Origin: Acidimicrobiaceae bacterium
GTDB lineage: Bacteria; Actinomycetota; Acidimicrobiia; Acidimicrobiales; Aldehydirespiratoraceae
Length of the DNA stretch: 34,178 nucleotides
Assembly: GCA_016845585.1 (NCBI GenBank)
Contig: JAERSO010000147.1
Coordinates: 1 to 34,178, forward strand
Direction: 5' to 3'
The notes below the pieces were generated by a model. It was not told the DNA's origin. It did not search any database and saw nothing but the letters and a program-made list of their open reading frames with translations. Positions 16,820-24,424 of this stretch are shown here, piece after piece (positions within the stretch are counted from its first letter, which is position 1; every line of letters begins with the position of its first letter). A program made the translations under genes and the position numbers.

Positions 16820-16825
16820 GCGGAC

Positions 16826-17221
16826 GTGCCTACCATCTTCACCCGCATCATCGACGGCGAGATCCCGGGACGCTTCGTGTGGAAGGACGACGTCTGTGTC
16901 GCCTTCCTCGACGTTCGTCCGCTTGCCCGTGGCCACGTTCTCGTCGTCCCCCGCGATGAGGTCGATCATTGGGTCGATCTGTCACCGGAGGTGGCGACAC
17001 ATCTGATGGCCCTCGCCCAGCGTGTCGGCGGTGCCCAGCGCGAGCTGCTGTCCCCCGCCCGGATCGGGATGATGATCGCCGGATTCGAGGTCCCCCACGT
17101 GCACATCCATGTGGTGCCGATGGACTCGATGGCCGCGCTCGACTTCCGCAACGCCAACCCCGATCCCGATCAGGCCGACCTCGATCAGATCCACGCCGAT
17201 CTCAGCGAGCTGCTCGGCTAG
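16826..17221 (+). CDS. HIT family nucleotide-binding protein
   Basis: A 131-residue histidine triad protein starting at GTG 16826 (MPTIFTRIIDGEIPGRFVW). The triad is PHVHIHVVP with His91, His93 and His95. The length and N-terminus (FTRIIDGEIP) place it in the HINT-like branch, which hydrolyses nucleotide phosphoramidates or adenylated conjugates in the cytoplasm. It stands alone on the plus strand, sharing a 23 bp divergent promoter with pgsA and ending 1 bp before the convergent SRAP gene. The physiological substrate of bacterial HIT proteins is usually unknown. Confidence 0.88.
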   Translation: MPTIFTRIIDGEIPGRFVWKDDVCVAFLDVRPLARGHVLVVPRDEVDHWVDLSPEVATHLMALAQRVGGAQRELLSPARIGMMIAGFEVPHVHIHVVPMDSMAALDFRNANPDPDQADLDQIHADLSELLG

Positions 17222-17222
17222 G

Positions 17223-17951
17223 TCACTCGGTCACGGGCTCGGCTTCGGCGATCAGCTCGGGGCCGTTGTTGCGGACATTGTTGACGTCGGTGGACACGGG
17301 GTGCAGCTGGATGAGCTGTGGCGGCGCCGGCACGAGCAGGTCCTGCAACGCGTCGGTGTCGTGGTTGTCGCGGTCGAGCCAGGTGTCCCACGCATCGGGT
17401 GGCAACATGACCGGCATCCGGTCGTGGACCTCCGCGACCTTCTCGTTGGGATCACCGGTGATGATCGTGCAGCTGTAGAGCTCGAGCGGTTCACCATCCT
17501 CGTCGGTGTGGTTCTTGTCCCGCCAGACCTCCCAGAGCCCGGCGAACGCGAACGGCTCCCCGTCGACCCGGCTCATGTACATGGGCTGCTTCTTCTTCTG
17601 GCCCTCGATCTTCTTCCATTCGTAGAATCCGTCGGCCGGGATGATGCAGCGCTTCTTGGCGAAGGGCCGCTTGAACGAGTTCTTCTCGGCGATCGTCTCG
17701 GCCCTGGCGTTGATCATTCGGCTGCCGATCTTGGGATCCTTGGCCCAGAATGGAACGAGCCCCCAGTGGAATGTGTCGAGCCGACGGATGCCGCTGTCCT
17801 CGAACACGGTGTACACGCCCTGGGTCGGCGCGACATTGAAGTTTCCACCGCGCTCGCCGGCTTCATCGAGGAGTTCTTCGCGCGGCGCCTCCGCGCCGAA
17901 GTACTTGGCCAGCTGATCCGGCGGTGTCGAGGAAGTGAAGCGTCCGCACAT
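17223..17951 (-). CDS. SOS response-associated peptidase (SRAP/HMCES/YedK family)
   Basis: A 242-residue SRAP protein. The start is fixed by MCGRF: removal of Met exposes Cys2, the residue that forms a thiazolidine crosslink with abasic sites in single-stranded DNA. Other conserved positions are FNVAPTQ (Asn near 39), WGLVPFWAKD, MINARAETI, KRCIIPADGFYEWK (catalytic Glu) and EVHDRMPVML (catalytic His). The family shields abasic sites during replication and can reverse its own crosslink. The longer frame reaching 18365 is ignored since Cys2 must be N-terminal. It lies 32 bp after the gene for a membrane protein on the same strand and has no LexA-type box that I can recognise. Confidence 0.92.
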   Translation of the reverse strand: MCGRFTSSTPPDQLAKYFGAEAPREELLDEAGERGGNFNVAPTQGVYTVFEDSGIRRLDTFHWGLVPFWAKDPKIGSRMINARAETIAEKNSFKRPFAKKRCIIPADGFYEWKKIEGQKKKQPMYMSRVDGEPFAFAGLWEVWRDKNHTDEDGEPLELYSCTIITGDPNEKVAEVHDRMPVMLPPDAWDTWLDRDNHDTDALQDLLVPAPPQLIQLHPVSTDVNNVRNNGPELIAEAEPVTE

Positions 17952-17983
17952 GGTTCGAGGAAGGGCTCGGTCGAGAAGAGGGC

Positions 17984-19165
17984 TCAGGTCGGGAAGTCGC
18001 CGGTGAGCGTGCACGTGCCCGATCGGCCGGCGCCGAGGTCGAAGGCCACGTCGGCTCCGACGTCGCCGCCGAACCTCGGGATGACGACCCCGCTCTCGGG
18101 GTCGACTTCGATCGTGCCGCGGACGGTGAGCGTCTCGTAGCGCTCGTCTCCGTCGACGATGAGCTGAATCCGCACGGCATCGGCGAAGCCGGTTCCACCC
18201 TCGGGCAACTCGACCGCACCGTCCGGGACCTGGAGGTCGAGCAGGATCGCGCTGGGGCCGATGCATCCGACGACCGCCGGACGGCCGATGGGATCGGCGC
18301 AGGGTCCGCTGGTGACGGTGTCGAGAGGACGGAGATCGCTCGTGACCACGCTGGCTCGCAGGCACACGTCGTCGGTGAATCCGACCGGACCGACCACGAC
18401 CACATGACCCGACCCGGCGTATTGGAACAGCGACGCTCGCATCGAGCCGGGTGGATGGGGGAAGTCGCTGAACGCCGCGGTGACGATCCGCTCGTCGACC
18501 GGGCCGTCGCCGGCGGCGACAGCGACCGTGTCGGTGAGTCCGGCAGTGACGGTCGGCTCGGCCACCGGCGGGCCACCCTCCACGGCGGCCACCTCGGGGG
18601 GCTCGCTGGTGTCGGCGAACTGGATCGCACCCTGGGTTCGCTCCTCCTCCACCACGAATTCGTTGTAGGCGACATAGCCGCCGCCACCGACCACGACCAC
18701 TGCGACGAGCGCGACCACCAGGTTGACGATCCGTTGCTTACGCCCGGCGGCGAGTGCCCCGTCCACCTGCCGTTCGTCGAGACGTTCCTGCAGGGTGAGC
18801 GGACCGAATGCTTCGGAACTCGCTCCCCCCGCGATGAGGTCGCGCCACGCCGCTTCCCGCGGGGCCGGCATGCGGACGAGGATCGTCTCGAACGCGTCGG
18901 CGGCTTCGTCCGAGTAGAGGATCATCAAGCCGTTGGCTCGAGCGTGTTCGACCGGATCAGCGTGTGGAGTCAGGTCGCGATCCTGGGCCAGCCCCGAGAG
19001 GAACTGATGGGCGATCTCGTCGGCTTGGTCATAGGTCAGCTCGGGGCCGACGGGCAACCGTGGCAAGCTCAATGGCGCCGAGCCGGCCCGCAGGAAGCCA
19101 GTGCGTACAACGAAACTGTCGGGCTGGATCTCGTCACCGGTGGGCGGTGGCAGCTCGTCGGGCAA
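17984..19165 (-). CDS. Single-pass membrane protein of unknown function
   Basis: A protein of about 393 residues that I do not recognise. Residues 1-145 are hydrophilic and look cytoplasmic. A helix at about 147-167 (VNLVVALVAVVVVGGGGYVAY) spans the membrane, and about 220 residues would lie outside, with four cysteines (DDVCLRAS, SGPCADP, VGCIGPS, SGTCTLTG). The layout resembles actinobacterial membrane-anchored sensory or anti-sigma-like proteins, but no domain is clear. The start is uncertain: no ATG or GTG occurs between the upstream in-frame stop at 19250-19252 and a TTG at 19165. A TAGATT hexamer ends 6 nt before an in-frame ATC at 19240, so initiation there would add 25 residues. It precedes the SRAP gene by 32 bp. 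Confidence 0.7.
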   Translation of the reverse strand: MPDELPPPTGDEIQPDSFVVRTGFLRAGSAPLSLPRLPVGPELTYDQADEIAHQFLSGLAQDRDLTPHADPVEHARANGLMILYSDEAADAFETILVRMPAPREAAWRDLIAGGASSEAFGPLTLQERLDERQVDGALAAGRKQRIVNLVVALVAVVVVGGGGYVAYNEFVVEEERTQGAIQFADTSEPPEVAAVEGGPPVAEPTVTAGLTDTVAVAAGDGPVDERIVTAAFSDFPHPPGSMRASLFQYAGSGHVVVVGPVGFTDDVCLRASVVTSDLRPLDTVTSGPCADPIGRPAVVGCIGPSAILLDLQVPDGAVELPEGGTGFADAVRIQLIVDGDERYETLTVRGTIEVDPESGVVIPRFGGDVGADVAFDLGAGRSGTCTLTGDFPT

Positions 19166-19307
19166 CTCGACCGCGCGGTCGGGCGCGAGCGCGTCGATGG
19201 CCTCGCCGTCGGCCGCCGGATCGGGGGGTGTGTTGCTGATGCAACGAATCTAGATCGGAACCCTGCTCGGCCGGTGGCGCGTCGTCCACTCGATGCGAGA
19301 CTGCGGC

Positions 19308-19919
19308 ATGGACGAGACCACTCCCCTGCCCGCCCTGGTTCTGGCATCAGGGTCGCCACGCCGCCGAGAGCTCCTCGGTCGGCTCGGGATCACCCCGTTG
19401 GTCGAACCGGCTGATCTCGACGAGTCGGTGCATGACGGCGAGCAGCCGGCCGCGTATGTCGAACGCCTCGCCCGGGAGAAGGCAGCCACAGCGGCGCGTC
19501 CCGGCGTGGTGGTGCTCGCCGCTGACACGGCCGTCGTGCGCGATGGCGAGATTCTCGGCAAGCCCGTCGATCGTGACGACACGGTCGCAATGCTGCGGTC
19601 CCTGTCGGGTCGCCGTCACGAGGCGATCTCGGGTGTCGCTGTGGCGATGAACGTCGACGGCGAGACGAGCGTCGCGGCCGGCGTCGAGACGACCTCGGTG
19701 ACGATGGAAGCGCTCAGCACCGAGCGCATCGCGTGGTACGCCGACTCGGGCGAGCCCGATGACAAGGCGGGCGCCTACGGGCTGCAAGGCGCGGCCGGAC
19801 TCTTCGCCGACCGGATCGACGGCAGCGTCACCAACGTCATCGGACTCCCGCTCGCCCTAGTGGATCGACTCTTCGCAGAGCTCGGCCTCGAGATCCTCGA
19901 TTTCGCCGGAACCTCCTAG
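19308..19919 (+). CDS. maf: Maf family nucleotide pyrophosphatase
   Basis: A 203-residue protein from the ATG at 19308; an ATG at 19293 would add five residues. The Maf signature LVLASGSPRRRELLGRLGI is at the N-terminus, followed by AREKAATAA, VVLAADTAVVRDGEILGKP and YADSGEPDDKAGAYGLQGAAGLFADRIDGS. Maf proteins hydrolyse non-canonical or methylated nucleoside triphosphates and have been linked to division arrest in Bacillus. The DTAV(V) segment would classify it with the dTTP/UTP-type pyrophosphatases. It overlaps the promoter of dusB: its stop codon TAG is part of the TAGCCT hexamer in front of dusB. Confidence 0.9.
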   Translation: MDETTPLPALVLASGSPRRRELLGRLGITPLVEPADLDESVHDGEQPAAYVERLAREKAATAARPGVVVLAADTAVVRDGEILGKPVDRDDTVAMLRSLSGRRHEAISGVAVAMNVDGETSVAAGVETTSVTMEALSTERIAWYADSGEPDDKAGAYGLQGAAGLFADRIDGSVTNVIGLPLALVDRLFAELGLEILDFAGTS

Positions 19920-19922
19920 CCT
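19917..19922 (+). promoter_or_regulatory. Putative leaderless -10 element of dusB
   Basis: TAGCCT ends 7 nt before the GTG at 19930 and overlaps the maf stop codon. Confidence 0.35.
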
Positions 19923-19929
19923 TGATCGG

Positions 19930-21117
19930 GTGACCGATCTCGAGAGCCGGCCGCTGCCGAGCCCCGAACCCGAGCCCCCCGCCACCGCCGGCGAGTTCAG
20001 CGCGCTCCAGATCGGCGACCTCGACATCTGGCCCCCGGTGGTTCTGGCGCCGATGGCAGGTGTCACCAACGCGCCGTTCCGCACTCTCTGCCGTCGATAC
20101 GGCGCCGGCTTGTACGTCAACCAGATGATCACGGCGCGGGCGCTGGTCGAGCGCCACCGCAAGTCACTCGAGATGGCCGCGTTCGCGGCCGACGAGTCAC
20201 CACGCAGCATCCAGCTCTACGGCACCGATCCCTACTCCATCGGCGAGGCCACGAGGATGCTCGTGGCCGAACAGGCGGTCGATCACATCGACATGAACTT
20301 CGGTTGCCCGATGAAGAAGGTCACTCGCCACGGCGGCGGTGCCGCTCTCCCGTGGAAGCGCGAGCACTACCGGCGAATCGTGCGAGCGGCGGTCGACGCC
20401 GCCGGCGACGTGCCCGTCACGGTGAAGTTCCGGGTCGGCATCGACGACCAGTCGATCACGTTCCTCGATGCCGGATTGATCGCCGAAGCAGAGGGCGTCA
20501 AGGCGGTTGCGCTCCATGCTCGAACGGCCAACCAGCTCTACAGCGGCCACGCCGACTGGCGCCGCATCTCCGAGCTGAAGGAAGCGGTCACCTCCATCCC
20601 CGTCCTCGGCAACGGCGACATCTGGGAGGCCGACGACGCCATGCGCATGATGCGCACCACTGGTGCGGACGGCGTCACCGTCGGGCGCGGATGCCTCGGG
20701 CGTCCCTGGCTGTTTCGTGACCTCGCCGCGATGTTCAACGGCGAGTCCGTCGGTCCTCGACCGGATCTGGGCGAGGTCCTCGACGGCATGGTCGAGCATG
20801 CCGAGCTGCTGTGTGCGTGGATGGACGAGACGCGCGGCATCCGCGATTTCCGCAAGCACACCGGCTGGTATCTCAAGGGCTTCCCCACGGGCAACGAGGT
20901 ACGTCGCCGCCTCAACCGTGTCGAGTCGCTCGAGGAGATGCGCGAGTTGGTCGCTTCCCTCGACCGAACGATCCCGTTCCCCGAAGGCGGAATGCGGATG
21001 GTCCGCGGACACTCCGGCTCGCCCAAGGACGTCCACCTTCCCGAGGGCTGGCTCGATGAACGCGACGACGAGGTCGCCATGCCTCGCGGTGCCGAAGCGC
21101 TCGTTTCCGGCGGCTGA
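19930..21117 (+). CDS. dusB: tRNA-dihydrouridine synthase
   Basis: A 395-residue FMN enzyme that reduces uridines in the tRNA D-loop with NADPH. It starts at GTG 19930. The barrel reads VVLAPMAGVTNAPFRTLCRRYGAGLYVNQMI, IQLYGTDP, VDHIDMNFGCPMKKVTRHGGGAAL (with the catalytic Cys in NFGCP), VTVKFRVGID, ALHARTANQLYSGHADW and IPVLGNGDIWEADDA, followed by GADGVTVGRGCLGRPWLF. The C-terminal helical domain has RDFRKHTGWYLKGFPTGNEVR. Compared with E. coli DusB it has about 25 extra N-terminal residues rich in Pro and Glu and a C-terminal extension. It ends 8 bp before the convergent cobC-like gene. Confidence 0.93.
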   Translation: MTDLESRPLPSPEPEPPATAGEFSALQIGDLDIWPPVVLAPMAGVTNAPFRTLCRRYGAGLYVNQMITARALVERHRKSLEMAAFAADESPRSIQLYGTDPYSIGEATRMLVAEQAVDHIDMNFGCPMKKVTRHGGGAALPWKREHYRRIVRAAVDAAGDVPVTVKFRVGIDDQSITFLDAGLIAEAEGVKAVALHARTANQLYSGHADWRRISELKEAVTSIPVLGNGDIWEADDAMRMMRTTGADGVTVGRGCLGRPWLFRDLAAMFNGESVGPRPDLGEVLDGMVEHAELLCAWMDETRGIRDFRKHTGWYLKGFPTGNEVRRRLNRVESLEEMRELVASLDRTIPFPEGGMRMVRGHSGSPKDVHLPEGWLDERDDEVAMPRGAEALVSGG

Positions 21118-21125
21118 CCCGATCG

Positions 21126-21635
21126 CTACAGACTGACCCGGAGATCGATCCAGTCGGCTGGTTCGACCCGAACGTCGTGGCCGACACGACGCGACAGGTA
21201 CCGGATCACCCCGCCGTGGGTCACCAGCAGGTGATGACCGGTGCGGAGCTCTTCGAGGAACTGGTCGATTCGGGTGGTGAACGCCGCCACCGACTCCCCG
21301 CCCGGCGCGTGGAACTCGTCGAATGCGACCAGATCCCGTTGTGTCCCGGGATCCAGTTCCTCCCAGCGCTTCCCCTCGATCGAGCCGAAGTCGAGCTCCC
21401 GAAGTGAACCGGTGGTCTTGGCCTTCACGCCTGCGAGGGCGGCCGTTTCCACGCAGCGTCGCAGATCCGAGCTCCACACCGAATCGAAGCCGGCGCCCAG
21501 CCGGTCGCGCAAGGTCGCCGCCTGCCGACGGCCGGCATCGCTCAGCTCGATGTCTGCGTGGCCGGCGAACCGGCCTTCGCTCGACCACCGAGTGGCACCG
21601 TGCCGGACCAGGCGGAGCCTCAGCTCCACGACCAC
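21126..21635 (-). CDS. cobC: Histidine phosphatase, probable alpha-ribazole phosphatase
   Basis: A 169-residue phosphoglycerate-mutase-like phosphatase. The catalytic motif is LVRHGATRW, with a second histidine in LLVTHGGVIRYL; ELDFGSIEGKRWEEL is typical of the CobC branch. CobC removes the 5' phosphate from alpha-ribazole phosphate (or from adenosylcobalamin phosphate), the last step of lower-loop assembly. The specific name rests on the context: it is the final gene of the cobalamin unit and overlaps cobS by 16 bp if it starts at GTG 21635, or by 10 bp from GTG 21629. Confidence 0.78.
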   Translation of the reverse strand: MVVELRLRLVRHGATRWSSEGRFAGHADIELSDAGRRQAATLRDRLGAGFDSVWSSDLRRCVETAALAGVKAKTTGSLRELDFGSIEGKRWEELDPGTQRDLVAFDEFHAPGGESVAAFTTRIDQFLEELRTGHHLLVTHGGVIRYLSRRVGHDVRVEPADWIDLRVSL

Positions 21636-22381
21636 CCGTGCTCCGGCACCAGTCGGGCCAGTGCAACCAGGATCGCGATTTCGGCGACCTGCTCGACGGC
21701 CCCGAGAACGTCACCCGTGGTCCCTCCCACCGCGCGGCGTGCGAGCCCGGTCACGGCGAGCATGGCGAGCACCGCCGCCCCTACCGCGACCGCGCCGGCG
21801 GGGCCACCTTCGGCGAGGGCCGCCACCGCGACGACCGTCACCAGCCATGCAGCTCGCCGGTCCACGCCGACGGCGTACTCACTACCGAACCCATCTCCCC
21901 GAGCGCTCTTCGAGGTCAGGAGCGCCACCACGGTCATCGCCCGCCCTCCCGCATGGGCCAGAACGAGCGCGAGGAGTCCGTCCGCGCCGCCGAACGTCAT
22001 CAGCGCCGAGATCTTCAATCCGGTGGCGATGACCAGCGAGAGCGCCCCGAATGTGCCGACCCGTGAGTCGCGCATGATCTCGAGGCGTCGCTCCGGTGTG
22101 TACCCGCCCAGTGAGTCCGCCACGTCGGCCAGGCCGTCCTCATGGAAGGCGCCGGTGATCATCGCACCCGCACCCACGGCGAGCAGCGCGGCAGTGAGCG
22201 GGTTCACGAGTTCAACCGCACCGAGGTAGATCAGTCCGATGAGCACACCGACCATGCCACCGACGAACGGGAACCAGGGAACGGCCGCGCCCATGCCGCG
22301 ACTGTCATCAGGATGAGCACCGCCAGGGAGCCGAGTCAGAAACGCCCAGGCGAACCGGAGGCCGATCAACCGACGCCCCAC
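21620..22381 (-). CDS. cobS: Adenosylcobinamide-GDP ribazoletransferase
   Basis: A 253-residue integral membrane enzyme (GTG start at 22381) that joins adenosylcobinamide-GDP and alpha-ribazole (phosphate). The hallmark block is MITGAFHEDGLADVADSLGGYTPERRLEIMRDSRVGTFG with the acidic EDGLAD metal site, and RLPG near residue 18 is the usual N-terminal feature. Several hydrophobic helices follow (VGVLIGLIYLGAV, AALLAVGAGAMI, LVLAHAGGRAMTVVALL, GAVAVGAAVLAMLAV). It overlaps the end of the broken cobT by 16 bp and cobC by 16 bp, so all three were translated as one unit. Confidence 0.92.
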   Translation of the reverse strand: MGRRLIGLRFAWAFLTRLPGGAHPDDSRGMGAAVPWFPFVGGMVGVLIGLIYLGAVELVNPLTAALLAVGAGAMITGAFHEDGLADVADSLGGYTPERRLEIMRDSRVGTFGALSLVIATGLKISALMTFGGADGLLALVLAHAGGRAMTVVALLTSKSARGDGFGSEYAVGVDRRAAWLVTVVAVAALAEGGPAGAVAVGAAVLAMLAVTGLARRAVGGTTGDVLGAVEQVAEIAILVALARLVPEHGWSWS

Positions 22382-23296
22382 TCCGCGAATGTGGCCACGT
22401 CGACGACGGAGGCGGCCGCGAGCCGGATCAACGGAATGGCTGCGACCGCACCGGACCCCTCCCCGAGGCGGAGATCCAGTGACAGCAGCGGGTCCAGTCC
22501 CATTGCGTCGAGAAGCCGACGGTGTCCCGGCTCCGCCGAGCAGTGCCCGGCGATGCAGTGCGACAGTGCGCCGGCAGCTGCCCGCGAGAGCGGAGAAACC
22601 GCGGCGGTACAGATGTAGCCGTCGAGGACGACAGGCAGTCGTCGATGGCGTGCCGCCGCCACCGCGGCGGCCATGGCGACCAACTCGGTACCACCGAGCT
22701 GGGCGAGCAACTCCAGCGAATGCAGGTCGCCCAGCTCTCGGACGCGAACGAGCGCCTCGTCGACGACGATCCGCTTGTTGGCCAGTGCGTCGTCGACGAC
22801 GCCGGTCCCCGGTCCGACCCAGTCAGCCGCGTCGCCGCCGTGCGCAGCGGCGGCAACCGCCGCGGCTGCGGTGGTGTTGCCGATTCCGAGCTCACCCACG
22901 ACGAGGAGGTCGACGTCGTGGGCCAGCGCATCGACAGCTGCCACGCCGGCCGTGACCGCGTCAGCAAAACGAGTCGCGTCGAGGGCCGGTTCGACGCGAA
23001 GGTTGCGGGTTGGGCGCCCGACACCGACGTCGAAGACGTCGATCCCGGCGCCGACCTCGCGGGCCATCACCGAGATGGTCGCCGGCGAACACCAACACAT
23101 GGGGCTTCTTCACCGCCGGACGGTCGGTCCCCTGCCATCCGGCGAGCCAGGCGGCGACCTCGTCGAAGCGCCGAAATGCCCCCTGCGGGCGAAGAACCCG
23201 GGCGGCACGTTCGTTCACCGCCGCTTCCGTCGCCGGGTCGGGGCCCGGCTGATTCTCGAGCAGATCCGCGAGCGGCTGCGAGTTGGCCAGTGGCAT
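22366..23296 (-). pseudogene. cobT: Nicotinate-nucleotide-dimethylbenzimidazole phosphoribosyltransferase, frameshifted
   Basis: CobT sequence is present in two frames. From ATG 23296, about 73 residues (PLADLLENQPGPDP, then RRFDEVAAWLAGWQG and PHVLVFAGDH) are the normal N-terminus. At 23075-23083 the similarity jumps to another frame, continuing ISVMAREVGAGIDVFDVGVG, LVVGELGIGNTTAAAA, VGPGTGVVDDALANK, LDGYICTAAVSPLSR and LGEGSGAVAAIPL with the catalytic Glu. The intervening segment seen in intact CobT (GVxxRGVSAYPxxVTxxM and on) is missing, an estimated 30-40 codons. The remaining 312 codons plus that gap give the family length of about 350. The ATG at 23296 overlaps the cobU stop as TGATG. 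Either the gene is dead or the sequence has an assembly or sequencing error here. Confidence 0.85.
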
Positions 23297-23823
23297 CAGA
23301 TCTCCTCGAGACGTCGGAGACTCAGGGCTCTCCCGGCGACACACAGGTACGCGTGATGTGCGTGCTCCACGAAGACCTGGTTGACGAGTCCGAGCGTGTC
23401 GCGAAAGCGCCGCGCCAACGCGTTGTCCGGCACGACCCCATCGCCCACCTCGTTCGTCACGACGACGGTGGTGCCCTCGTGGGCGGCGAGACGCCCGGCC
23501 ACACGAGCGGCTTCCCCGAGAACCGTGTCATCCGGGGTGTCCAGCCGATTGGTGACCCAGAGCCCGAGGCAATCGATGAGAACGGTGCCCGCCGGCCGTT
23601 CATCCGTCGCCCGTCGAACCGCGCCGTCCGGATCGAGAGGTTCCTCCACGACCGTCCAGTCGGCGGGGCGGTCGCGACGGTGCCGGTCGATACGGCCCTG
23701 CATCTCGGCGTCGAGGGGCAGTGCCGTAGCGATCAGGATTGTCGGACGCGCGGCTCGATCGGCGAGTCGGACTGCTGCCCTCGACTTGCCGCTGCGGGCA
23801 CCTCCGGTGAAGACGGTCAGCAT
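23296..23823 (-). CDS. cobU: Adenosylcobinamide kinase / adenosylcobinamide-phosphate guanylyltransferase
   Basis: A 175-residue bifunctional enzyme that phosphorylates adenosylcobinamide and then attaches GMP. The P-loop is FTGGARSGKS (residues 5-14). Further family blocks are ATALPLDAEMQGRIDRHRRDRP (with the His that takes GMP), TVVEEPLD, VLIDCLGLWVTNRL and VVTNEVGDGVVPDNALARRFRD. Its TGA overlaps the cobT ATG by one base, and cobO ends 16 bp upstream, so it lies inside the riboswitch-controlled operon. Confidence 0.93.
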   Translation of the reverse strand: MLTVFTGGARSGKSRAAVRLADRAARPTILIATALPLDAEMQGRIDRHRRDRPADWTVVEEPLDPDGAVRRATDERPAGTVLIDCLGLWVTNRLDTPDDTVLGEAARVAGRLAAHEGTTVVVTNEVGDGVVPDNALARRFRDTLGLVNQVFVEHAHHAYLCVAGRALSLRRLEEI

Positions 23824-23839
23824 CGCCGGTTCGCACCCA

Positions 23840-24424
23840 TCAGAAGTCGATGCCTTTCTTGGCGGCGATCCCGGAGTCGTAGGCGTGCTTCGTCTTGACC
23901 ATCTCGGTCACGGTGTCGGCCATCTCGATCATCCAGTCGGGGGCATCCCGGCCGGTCAGGACGAGCGACACATCGGCAGGCCGGTCTCGAAACGTCCGTT
24001 CGACATCGGCGGCATCGATCCAGCCCCAGTTGAGCGGGTAGGTGATTTCATCGAAGACGACGAGTCGATGTCGGCCTGCCTCCACGAGTGCCTTGCCCTG
24101 GCGCCATGCCTCCTGCGCCTCGGCTTCGTCCTTGCTCAGATCGTTACTGTCCCAGGTGAATCCCTCACCCAACGACTGGAAATCGATACCGAGCGTTTCG
24201 GCCATCAACTGCTCACCGGTGACCCATGCATCGCTCTTCAGGAACTGCACGACGGCCACCGGCCATTCCCGAGCCCGGGCACGCATCGCCACCCCGAATG
24301 CAGCCGATGACTTGCCTTTGCCGTCGCCGGTGTGGACGAGCACGAGGCTCTTGGCCACACGAAGCCCATCGGGACGCGGGTCCTCTGTGAGGGGTTCCTC
24401 CGGCGACGATTCTGCGGCGGTCAT
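23840..24424 (-). CDS. cobO: Corrinoid adenosyltransferase (CobA/CobO/BtuR type)
   Basis: A 194-residue ATP:cob(I)alamin/cobinamide adenosyltransferase that adds the 5'-deoxyadenosyl ligand to the cobalt. The P-loop HTGDGKGKSSAAFG lies at residues 31-44. VAVVQFLKSDAWVTGE, VVFDEITYPLNWGWID and SLVLTGRDAPDWMIEMADTVTEM are the family blocks, and the C-terminal KHAYDSGIAAKKGIDF is typical. The start overlaps the stop of the ABC ATPase gene by 4 bp. Confidence 0.93.
   Translation of the reverse strand: MTAAESSPEEPLTEDPRPDGLRVAKSLVLVHTGDGKGKSSAAFGVAMRARAREWPVAVVQFLKSDAWVTGEQLMAETLGIDFQSLGEGFTWDSNDLSKDEAEAQEAWRQGKALVEAGRHRLVVFDEITYPLNWGWIDAADVERTFRDRPADVSLVLTGRDAPDWMIEMADTVTEMVKTKHAYDSGIAAKKGIDF

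Noticed and set aside
17223..18365. Longer SRAP gene starting upstream of 17951
   Set aside because: SRAP chemistry needs Cys2 at the mature N-terminus, so MCGRF at 17951 must be the start; the extension overlaps the membrane protein gene.
22366..23296. Programmed frameshifting in cobT
   Set aside because: A whole conserved segment is missing at the joint and no slippery sequence is present, so a deletion is the simpler reading.
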